DNA from: Symsagittifera roscoffensis
Taxonomy: Eukaryota > Xenacoelomorpha > Acoela > Convolutidae
NCBI RefSeq assembly: GCF_963678635.1
Contig: NC_087065.1
Location: 41,233,430-41,297,429 of the forward strand
Direction of reading: 5' to 3'
DNA: 64,000 bases
Below, in pieces: positions 55,196-64,000 of this stretch; within the stretch, counting starts at the first letter, position 1, and every line of letters starts with the position of its first letter. A program made the translations under genes and the position numbers. Under the pieces are notes generated by a model that had not been told where the DNA came from, did not search any database, and worked only from the letters and a program-made list of their open reading frames with translations.

Positions 55196-55880
55196 TCAAA
55201 AGCCCGAGCAACAACAGTCACAGGATATAAATTTACAGCAACATTTTCCGAAAAGAAAGTACATTGTTCACAAGTTTCCAATGGAAATAAAAACCGACTT
55301 GATCACGATTCATTCTATCAAAGTAATATAGAACGACTTCTACATCTGAATCCCGATGATTGTAAAAACGAACTACTCAGACTAAACATCACAAGAAATA
55401 GAAACACAGACAGGAAAATAGTAAATTTCCAAGTCTTTGCCGATACTGTACACCAAGCACAGCTTGAAAGATATCAAGGACATATAAAACTAGACAAAAA
55501 ATACCCATACAACGGCGCACACGGAAGATTAAATTATGACATACACAATAAACACTGGATACCACACATTGCAATAATTGACCCCTCAAACTGCAAAGCA
55601 GACACAAAAACTAAAGGATATCAAGAAATGATGTTTTTTGATTGGAAAATACAACTCGAAAAAGTACAACTCACATGAGATTTATCAGATAACACAATGA
55701 TCTATCAAGGAATTAGATTACCTTGCAAAAATGATCAAGGTTTTTGTGACCCTACAACACGGACACAAGCAACAATTGTTTGGTTTCCCGAAGATACAAG
55801 CACAACATTTCAAGTAGCAAAAATACACGCTCGAATGATAAAATTTTTTATAGAATCAATTCCATACGAACAAGTAAATC
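55196..55880 (+). pseudogene. env: Envelope-like glycoprotein, ectodomain, decayed, copy B
   Basis: The frame continues with a second nonsense codon near 55677 and a short internal duplication around 55850-55925 (the SIPYEQVN stretch occurs twice) that shifts the frame. Confidence 0.6.
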
Positions 55881-56684
55881 ATGAAAAATCATGAAAAATA
55901 TTTTATGGAATCAATTCCATACGAACAAGTAAATCCATCCCGAAAACAAAGTAATGATTTTAGAAATATTCATGATATAGAAAATAAATTAACACGTTTC
56001 CAAATATATCAAGAAACAGAAATTGCATGCAAATACAGAAACCCACTTTATAAAACACAATATTCTGAAATACTTGTCGAATACGAAAAAGGTTTCGACA
56101 TGAACACTGGAAAAATAAAGTTTGACCCTTATGCTACAAGTCATCCTCTATATGAAGGAACATCATACATACCAGTTAACTTTCAAAAAAGCACAGGACA
56201 ACCTGGTGGAAAACTAAAGCCACATGACAGTAGAAGTACACGTTTACAAGAACTATCACTAATGAATAACCCATACTTCGGTAATATCCATTATGATATT
56301 CACCTAGATATGAAGTTAGACTACAAAATTACTCGAATTTTTCAAGAAATGTCACTCTCCGAATTAGAAACACTTCACCAATTATGCGAATTGGAAAGGA
56401 CACAAATCCTACAATCACTCGCACTAGCAGTATTAAAAATACCCTACGCAGGATACTTATTGTCAGGAAATAGATCAATTTTTCTAGACTACGAAGGAAA
56501 TATTTTATGGTTTTATACTTGTACCAAAAAAGTATCACCACTATATGTTTTTGAAGATAAACGTTGTTATAAAAAATCCCTATATTCTATAAAATTAAAG
56601 TACATTTTGTCCACACACTTTCAAGACGAACATATTTTTGGGATACCGCAGTCCTATGTGGATCAGAAAATAGCCACAATGTAG
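55881..56684 (+). pseudogene. env: Envelope-like glycoprotein, second ectodomain part, copy B
   Basis: Contains the same cysteine-bearing segments as copy A, through FYTCTKK and DKRCYK. The A run that is one base short in copy A near 13041 has the longer form here, so this join is uninterrupted. A later indel near 56575 breaks the frame. Confidence 0.65.
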
Positions 56685-56689
56685 TACAA

Positions 56690-57589
56690 TTGAATCCTGA
56701 TGAAGATAAATACTATCTCCTTACTCCCGAAAGCATCAGAGCTATTGCTCGTAATCCAAATATTGATTTACAATCAATTGGAATATATTCTAAATCAGAT
56801 ATCCAACATCACATTAGAACAAAACAATTTCAAGAATTATTAACACAAATGGACACTATACAAAGACAGTCAAATGATCAAAATTTAAGAAAACTTGCCG
56901 AAACCGCAGGATTTGCAGATATTTCTACACAAGATTATAGCGGATATTTTAAAGACATTAAAGACTATATATATTTAAACGGTGAAAAATACAGACCACA
57001 AGATAATTCACCTATAAATATTTTCAGTTTTGTCACCCTAAAAAATGAATATCTAGCTTTTCTAGGATGGCCCTATTATATCTTAGAAAAATTAACTATC
57101 TTATACGCAATGTTTAACTTTATAGGATTTCTTTTCTCGCTTTTAAAAGGAATCTATAACACATGCGCTATACACACACAAGTAAACACACCAGCAAGTG
57201 TAGCACGCATACTGTTTGCAGGATTTTTTGGAGTTTTTTCATCATCAATAAACAAAATACTTTTAGACGCACAAATAAAAGAATACAATACGAAAATATC
57301 CACAAGACAGAACACTTACGACGAAGAACTTAATAATATAGAAATTACACCTACCGCACCACAGTTGCCACCCCTACCACAAAACCATCCATTATGATTA
57401 GTCCCACGTAATTTCCGAAACCAAGCAATCACAAATAATCCAAATTCTAGATCAAATATACCACAAAGTCCCATCCAACATATAATGGCACATCATTCAC
57501 AAAATGATAATAAATACGAGCAAATTGTAGAACAACCCCTCACCACCACTTTTCAGTCTCAAAATAATCATTTTTTTAGCCCACGATGA
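56690..57589 (+). pseudogene. env: Envelope-like glycoprotein, anchor and tail, copy B
   Basis: Open to a TGA at 57395-57397, then continuing in frame to the TGA at 57587-57589. It has two hydrophobic segments (ILYAMFNFIGFLFSLL and ARILFAGFFGVF) and the Pro-rich tail. About 13 residues found in copy A near 13325-13365 are absent. The final TGA overlaps the ORF-X start as ATGA. Confidence 0.65.
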
Positions 57590-58327
57590 GCCGACAACTT
57601 GGAGCCCTACATCGCTCAAATTCCCACCCAGCCAACCTCCAAACTCAAATCCCAATAATCCCACTTTTTGCTTTCCCACCACCCGATTTTCCCATTATTA
57701 ATATATCATCAAGCACGAATTCTGATCCTAACTCAGATATTTCAGTTTTATACTCTATCTCACAACTTAATAACCCTAATATAGAAACCCCTGACGAATT
57801 TGCAGACTCCGAACCATCTCCATCAAATAATGCTCAGACCAACTCCTCAATTTTTTCAAAACCCCCTTTTCAACCAATCCCATCGAATAATTCACTCCCA
57901 TCCGTTTCCACTCCTTGTTATGCTTCGCAAGTGACCCCAACCTACTCTCCACTTCACTCCGACCGATCATATAATAATTCTCCAGATACCCCCCAAAATT
58001 CCCAGGAACTTGATAACTTTATTACCTTACAACAACAGTTAATACACCCTAACACCCTCACAATACATCCACAATAGAATCCTCAAACCCACCTACTCCT
58101 ACACCCTCCTCAGCTTACACTGCATCATTAGCACAATCATCCACATCCACCGAATCCTCAAATAGCACTAATAGAGCTTATCGCACTTTTAAAAGAAAAT
58201 TAATCACCCACAACACACCAACACGAAAGATTTTCTAGCAATCACCTTACCTTCAATTCCACAATATACATTAAACACACCTAACGATACTAATGACACA
58301 CGTAATTTTGTAGATGATTATGTTTTA
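57586..58327 (+). pseudogene. ORF-X N-terminal part, copy B
   Basis: Starts at the ATGA overlap. The Ser/Pro/Thr-rich region runs to a stop at 58077 and then continues in broken frames, with a deletion near 58198 compared with copy A. Confidence 0.6.
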
Positions 58328-59327
58328 ATGCCAACACTTCATTGGACAGCTTATTATCATTTTACTAACCCCCTTTGCCTACCACTAACTAATACTCATG
58401 ACAGCATAGAAAAGAACAAAGACATGTTATATAGACTCACTACAACACTAACACCTCGACAATTTACTTACGTAGGATATAAAAAATTACTAAAAACATT
58501 CACTGCACCCCGACCTAACGAATTTACAATAGAATATTACGACCATAATATCGTCCGACTGTTTGATATCATCCGACCGCTTCGCTAACCCACAACAAAC
58601 AGAAAAAATTTTCATCAAAACGTCATATGTATTCACACTTAATATTTTTGATAGAAAATATGATCACATCATTTCTGAAGCACTAGCTGATATTCAAGCT
58701 TACGAAAGTTTCCATGACAAATTTCAGTTATTTTCACTAACCTTCCACTTTCTTGGACCACATGAACGCGATTTGCATTGTTCCCACAATATTATGTTAC
58801 GCACTAAACAAACCCACACATATACATACTATCGTTTCATACAAAATCATTTTGATTTGCATACCCCATCGAGACAACCACACCATCGTTTTCAGTTTCT
58901 TAACTCAAAATACACATCACCATTTTTCCTTTTTTTTACATATTGCATCAAAGATACTAACCTCCACGGCATCCTCCGCAACTATGACCCAAAAACACAA
59001 CTGTATATATTTTGTCCCATCACGAAGACCTTTAACGCCGAAGAATCCAGACCCTTCCTTATCCCGCATGAATTTATCCAACCTATAGAAATACCAATAT
59101 TAGAATTCATTCACAATACTAAATATAATCACAAAATATATAACCTCATTCAAAACACACCTTACGAGTTTGCAATAGGCATCGAAGAACTAAAAACCAT
59201 TAAAGCACTTCGATTGCTTTGGCCACTGCTCCAAACTAAAAACATCATTCGCATACTAGCCAAATTACTAACAACATCAGATATGATACACGACATCTTC
59301 CCCCACGGCTTTTTCCCAGATGATTAA
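58328..59327 (+). pseudogene. ORF-X conserved domain, first tandem copy, copy B
   Basis: A short deletion-type change near 58560-58585, relative to copies A and C, splits it into 58328-58588 and 58563-59327. The rest matches copy A well and ends in FPDD followed by CAG/GTAAGT. Confidence 0.7.
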
Positions 59328-59420
59328 CAGGTAAGTATAATTTAAAATACTCTAAAATATACATTAAACACACCTAACGATACTAATGACACACGTAATT
59401 TTGTAGATGAACATGTTTTA

Positions 59421-60420
59421 ATGCCAACACTTCATTGGACAGCTTATTATCATTTTACTAACCCCCTTTGCCTACCACTAACTAATACTCATGACAGCAT
59501 AGAAAAGAACAAAGACATGTTATATAGACTCACTACAACACTAACACCTCGACCATTTACTTACGTAGGATATAAAAAATTACTAAAAACATTCACTGCA
59601 CCCCGAGCTAACGAATTTACAATAGAATATTACGACCATAATATCATCCGACCGTTTGATATCATCCGACCGCTTCGCTAACCCACAACAAACAGAAAAA
59701 ATTTTCATCAAAACGTCATATGTATTCACACTTAATATTTTTGATAGAAAATATGATCACATCATTTCTGAAGCACTAGCTGATATTCAAGCTTACGAAA
59801 GTTTCCATGACAAATTTCAGTTATTTTCACTAACCTTCCACTTTCTTGGACCACATGAACGCGATTTGCATTGTTCCCACAATATTATGTTACGCACTAA
59901 ACAAACCCACACATATACATACTATCGTTTCATACAAAATCATTTTGATTTGCATACCCCATCGAGACAACCACACCATCGTTTTCAGTTTCTTAACTCA
60001 AAATACACATCACCATTTTTCCTTTTTTTTACATATTGCATCAAAGATACTAACCTCCACGGCATCCTCCGCAACTATGACCCAAAAACACAACTGTATA
60101 TATTTTGTCCCATCACGAAGACCTTTAACGCCGAAGAATCCAGACCCTTCCTTATCCCGCATGAATTTATCCAACCTATAGAAATACCAATATTAGAATT
60201 CATTCACAATACTAAAGATAATCACAAAATATATAACCTCATTCAAAACACACCTTACGAGTTTGCAATAGGCATCGAAGAACTAAAAACCATTAAAGCA
60301 CTTCGATTGCTTTGGCCACTGCTCCAAACTAAAAACATCATTCGCATACTAGCCAAATTACTAACAACATCAGATATGATACACGACATCTTCCCCCACG
60401 GCTTTTTCCCAGATGATTAA
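59421..60420 (+). pseudogene. ORF-X conserved domain, second tandem copy, copy B
   Basis: Same broken structure (59421-59681 and 59656-60420) as the first tandem copy, with a few substitutions such as Tyr to Asp near residue 215 of the second part. This copy keeps the complete downstream intron. Confidence 0.7.
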
Positions 60421-60423
60421 CAG

Positions 60424-60507
60424 GTAAGTATAATTTAAAATACTCTTCACTAATAAATTTAAATTAGTACTAACCAATTTTTACTAATGTTTCATTTATA
60501 TTTCTAG
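60424..60507 (+). other. Predicted short intron just after the ORF-X stop, copy B
   Basis: CAG/GTAAGT donor three bases after TAA, TACTAAC at 60468-60474, TTTCTAG acceptor at 60507; 84 bases. Confidence 0.65.
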
Positions 60508-62001
60508 TCTTCACACCACGATCACCTACAAAAACAGAAAAGAAAAATAAAAATACAAACTTGTTAAATTCTCTTAAAATTCATTAGTTTCTTGCACTAA
60601 ATAACGTAATAAAATTTATACCAAATGTAGTAATTTAATCCATAAATTATTTCCCCATGAAGCAGTAAAATTAAATACGATGAAAATTTGTAATTTTAAA
60701 TTTCCCCCAAAAACGCAGTAAAATTCAAATTCTATGTAATAAATTGATAAAATGAAAATGCAGTACTAACTTTTTTGATATTTTCAATCACTCGCACAAG
60801 AATTCTATCCAAACTCGCACAGCTCTCCCACAAAGAATTGTTTAAATAATGATTTTAAGTTTCAAGTTTTCACACTCAACAACTCTAACACACGATAACA
60901 AGTTTCAAACTTTCCTTTAACCCGGTTGGAAAGGAATTATATACTGAACCAAATCAACCAACGCAGCTTACTAAACACCACAAATCATAAAATAACAGCA
61001 TGACTAAGAAAAGAAAACCAACGGTACCCAAACCGGATTAACCCAGTTTTAAACTGGATAATTTATTTCTTTGAAGACCATTATAAAGAAATAATAAAAC
61101 ACAAAAAAGTCGCAAGACAAACCCATACCAAAAACAATTTGATTTTTGAAACAAGGACAGGACCAAAGTAACATAAGAGAGACAAACATAAACCCAACAT
61201 AAAACGTTATCACATAACAGCACCTCTCAAAGAAACAGCACGAAATCATACTCCCACTCCTGGCCTAACCCACCAGAGAGGACGTCCTGAGCATGCTCTA
61301 TAGCCGGCCTAACCCACCGCGCTACATCCACGCTTTGTGACCACACTTCTATTTTTAATAAGAGGTACTCAAGGGTGAGTAACTCTTCAAAATAACGAAA
61401 CTAAAACAAAACGCTTTTGTGAAAACGATTAACTAAAATCATGATTAAAAAATTGGACTAACATAATTTTATAAAATGTAAATCATACTTTGCAGTATAT
61501 AGATCAATACACAACAACACAGACGAACATTCAAAGACTAGATGATCCCATCACACTCGAACAAAAGAATGGCTAAGCACAATCGATATGCCGTCCACAA
61601 TCACAACTCAAAGGATTTAGAGTACGACTTGACTTCGCAGAAAAGGACTTCATTGAACTAGACCAATGACGACCTCGATGTTCAAGTATACGTACAGATC
61701 CGAGTTACGAGGCATCCCTTCCACACACGATCTCCACGCCATTCCCAGACGAGGTTGAACACAAAACAAGTTATCTACATAATACAGAAAAACCCGTCAT
61801 AGCAAATCATTTTGAAATCAGATTGATTTCATTGGTTATCACAGTCGTTGTCAAAAGACGACGCAACGATTGTATGTCCCTAACTCCAGCGTCCTGGAAC
61901 TTCTTCGACAAGAAGAACTGGACAAGAATATGATGTTCGCCAAATACCAACGTTCATCATCCATCCTTCAAATTGCAGAAAGATAATTCTAAAAAACTGT
62001 G
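60508..62001 (+). other. 3' UTR of copy B
   Basis: Counterpart of 16117-17612, with the palindromic CCCAGTTTTAAACTGG near 61040 and the invariant block at 61238-61396. No sense ORF of note. Confidence 0.6.
61238..61396. other. Near-invariant 159-bp 3' UTR block, copy B
   Basis: Identical to 16861-17019. Confidence 0.6.
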
Positions 62002-62016
62002 TAAAACCCGGATGGG

Positions 62017-62426
62017 TAGAACCTGATCTAAACTACATTTTATAATTGGATAAATTGGATATTTTACCACTGTAAAATAGTTAATATTAACCAATCATAA
62101 TCCATCCAACTAACAACCCACTTATTTGTATGTGCTGAAATTACTTGTAATTTCAGCACCAGAGAGATTTGAATTTAACTTAGAAATTAGTTGCCTCTCC
62201 AAGAGAACTTCAGCAGCCGCAATAAACCAGTATACCCTAGATCTATTGAGCCTAGCAGAGACTAGCTAAACACCCTGAGGCTAGTAAGTATAAGAGTAAG
62301 ATTAGGATCGGTATTAGACTAAGAAGTTGCACGAATCTATCCGGCCGAAAATAAGATAGCGTGACGAGCAGACGGTGTACCCTATCCGAAATTACTCTAT
62401 GAGTTAACCACATCGGTCCTAACTCA
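62017..62426 (+). repeat. 3' LTR of copy B (410 bp)
   Basis: It starts TAGAACCTG, the usual TGG having become TAG, and ends CTAACTCA, followed by the TTTA duplication. The hairpin and AATAAA are kept. Confidence 0.93.
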
Positions 62427-62536
62427 TTTATTTTGAGCGAGCTTTGTTTGAAGATAATGTGCTCATCATTTTGAGTGTCAAATCGCAGGATCCAAAGTGA
62501 TTTTAAAGTAAAAGTGGTGGTATAAAATTGTCCTAC
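62427..62536 (-). other. CAP gene intron, part upstream of the copy B insertion
   Basis: 110 bases between the TTTA duplication and the exon donor TTGG/GTAGGA. Without copy B and one TTTA the intron would be about 230 bases. Confidence 0.7.
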
Positions 62537-62760
62537 CCAAGCATTGATCCCAAGTCAAAGGGGACAACCCTCCCGCCGCTCTGAGTCTGTTATGATTGCA
62601 AAGAGCACCCTCGGAGAAATCATCAGTCTCAGCGACAGCCCCATTCGATCCCTCCTCTCTAGTGTAAGCCATTTCCGATGACTCCTGTACCTCCCCATAA
62701 AACTGGAATGATTGGGGGTCATTGGTGCATGACACCCACTGGTTGGGGAAGTCAGGATCA
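62537..62760 (-). CDS. CAP-domain gene, upstream exon
   Basis: Acceptor TTTTTTTCAG, donor TTGG/GTAGGA. It encodes an N-terminal stretch with cysteine (NQWVSCTNDP) and the start of the CAP domain, ALCNHNRLRAAGGLSPLTWDQCL. CAP proteins are usually secreted; no signal peptide exon is identified upstream. It joins in phase across the 20-kb insertion to 42129-42321. Whether the gene is still correctly spliced with copy B inside is unknown. Confidence 0.8.
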
Positions 62761-63714
62761 CTGAAAAAAAATTGCTGACAAAAACAATGGTTACCAGTAA
62801 AATATAAAAACACAGCAACAAAACGGAGCTTAAAAATGGAGTCGGCTGCGATACAAAAATTAAAGAAAAATGGAGGTTTTATAAAATAGAAATTTGTTTC
62901 TAAATCTCTGACTACCAAAAGGGTCCCCCTTTGTAAACTATTATACGACTTCAATTTTCGGTCCACCGGCCCTAAAAATTGAAGTCGTAATTATATTAAG
63001 CTTTCAAAGATTTTCAATTAATTTTCGTTCAATAAAAACTATGAGAATATATATTGCTCGTCGCTAACTTTGACTCTGACTAGCAAAAACTCAATCACTG
63101 TTTTCTTGACACCGAGAAAACTTTTTCACGTTCCTGAATGATGACTGAGAAGGTTAATTATTATATCTCAATTGACCAAGAAATGTATATCGCTTTCTTT
63201 CAAGTAGCAAAAGTTGTTCAACAAACCACCTACGCGATTGTTTTTTGCTATAAGCATTCAAACAAATTAGCGAGAAAAAATCAAAAACCAGACAACATGT
63301 AATAGAAAAAATTATTACTGAAATTTTTCTACATTGCACTCTGAATAAACAGGGTTGCACTACGGAAAAAATAAAAGGACTCGACTCGCACGAAAGCAGG
63401 AAAAAAAACTGAAAACATTTTGAAAAAAAATGATAGCCACATTACGAGGCCAAACTGTGCACTGGATAGGAGCACAATTTTGTGTCTGTATGTTCCTGGA
63501 TTCCGAGGTGCTGTTCAGAAAGCTGGAAATGTTTCGTCAAAAGTTTTAAATCTTATTTTTAAATTAAAAAATTTCAAAAAAAGGGAGAAACTTCTTAAAA
63601 TAACAAAAAGTTTTGACACATCTATAACTTTTTATTCAGTAAAAAGTAAGTAAAATAGGCTAAAAACTGCAGAATGAGACCTAAACAAAAATAGTTATAG
63701 CTAAACAATACCAA
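62761..63714. other. Sequence upstream of the CAP exon
   Basis: AT-rich with no supported gene; an upstream CAP exon with a signal peptide is expected but not recognised. A small hairpin lies at 62944-62989 with 15-bp arms (TACGACTTCAATTTT). Confidence 0.45.
62944..62989. repeat. Short inverted repeat (15-bp arms)
   Basis: Perfect arms at 62944-62958 and 62975-62989 with a 16-base loop. Confidence 0.85.
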
Positions 63715-63935
63715 AAACTGTAGCGGATTTACCCCCTGCCAACCCAAAGGGTCTTTTTTTTGTACTATTTTGAAATATTCATTTTTGGCTAAAAATTTAA
63801 GCGCCAATTTAAACTAGTTTTGAGGGAAAGCGCGCGCCAAAAATTAAAGTTTTTGGTCCAAATCTTCAAAAAAGCACTTTAAACTCTCTTTTCTTGTCTG
63901 TTTTTTCAAAATTTTGCCAAAAAACTAGAAAAAAT
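63715..63935. repeat. Dispersed repeat, copy 2
   Basis: Diverged inverted relative of 36040-36245. The right end may continue beyond the window. Confidence 0.55.
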
Positions 63936-64000
63936 CAGAAATCAGAAACTCCGTTTTCTTGAAACTGAGACAACTACAGGTGGACTTTGCGTGATGACTG

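Larger units (their letters stand above)
58263..60448 (+). repeat. 1093-bp tandem duplication within ORF-X, copy B
   Basis: 58263-59355 and 59356-60448 are direct copies differing at only about six positions by eye. The unit starts in the middle of ORF-X and ends within the post-stop intron, so the first unit has lost the branch site and acceptor. A shared internal deletion shows that damage preceded the duplication. Confidence 0.93.
42446..62426 (+). mobile_element. Complete giant LTR retrotransposon, copy B (about 20 kb)
   Basis: Both 410-bp LTRs are present, with TTTA duplicated at 42442-42445 and 62427-62430. The full module order is leader ORF, ORF0, gag, protease, RT-RNase H, integrase, sTM1, sTM2, ORF-P, env-like, ORF-X, intron, 3' UTR. 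The LTRs differ at about 11 of 410 positions by eye, so the insertion is not brand new, and the coding regions carry stops and frameshifts. It includes a 1093-bp tandem duplication of ORF-X sequence, so the ancestral length was nearer 18.9 kb. It lies antisense in an intron of the CAP gene. Confidence 0.95.

Noticed and set aside
42446-62426. Polinton/Maverick or other large DNA virus-like element
   Set aside because: LTRs, primer site, RT and RNase H define a retroelement; no DNA polymerase B or packaging ATPase is visible.
62555-62821. Hydrophobic minus-strand ORF resembling a signal peptide before the CAP exon
   Set aside because: It lacks an ATG start, and its frame differs from the CAP frame beyond the acceptor.

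Overview
This is AT-rich DNA from a eukaryote, almost certainly an invertebrate animal. It has spliced genes, a CAP-domain gene with an exon pattern that can be followed, a MENTAL+START (STARD3-like) gene, TACTAAC-type branch points, and a GC-AG intron. I cannot name the species. Env-bearing Ty3/gypsy-like elements are known from larvacean tunicates and bdelloid rotifers, so those lineages are only candidates. Just two host genes are visible in 64 kb; the rest is mobile and repetitive DNA.

The dominant content is four copies (A-D) of one giant, gene-rich LTR retrotransposon family. Copy B (42446-62426, + strand) is complete: 410-bp LTRs at both ends, a TTTA target duplication, and about 19,981 bp in all. 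Copy A (1-18037, + strand) has lost its left end to the window edge and carries a duplicated RT segment fused to gag. Copy C (29093-33908, - strand) keeps both LTRs and an AAAA target duplication, but its interior is deleted and inverted. Copy D (about 36430-40253, - strand) is a 5' fragment. From the copies the family layout is: LTR, primer site (TGGTGCGACC), a 77-aa leader ORF, a basic 152-aa ORF0 overlapping gag, a large gag with CCHC knuckle and Arg/Ser/Asn-rich tail, protease, RT, RNase H, integrase, two small membrane ORFs, a Pro/Ser-rich ORF-P, an envelope-like glycoprotein, a large unrecognised ORF-X, a conserved short intron directly after the ORF-X stop, a 1.5-kb 3' UTR with a 159-bp near-invariant block, and the 3' LTR. 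Every copy carries stops or frameshifts, so none looks intact as read. Several breaks are single-base changes in A or T runs and could be sequence errors.

Region by region: 1-18037 copy A; 18038-24850 a hairpin and a GC-rich 99-bp-period satellite; 25399-27048 the STARD3-like gene; 27183-27747 two abutting palindromes; 29093-33908 copy C; 35512-40423 a TIR element (TA duplication) containing copy D; 40755-42321 and 62537-62760 exons of the CAP gene on the minus strand, with copy B inside one of its introns; 62761-64000 non-coding sequence with a dispersed repeat.

The most interesting system is the retroelement itself. It has the architecture of a complex retrovirus, with at least five accessory ORFs I cannot assign, ATGA stop/start overlaps, a 3' intron and a conserved 3' RNA block. 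Copy C adds a clear record of template switching during reverse transcription.
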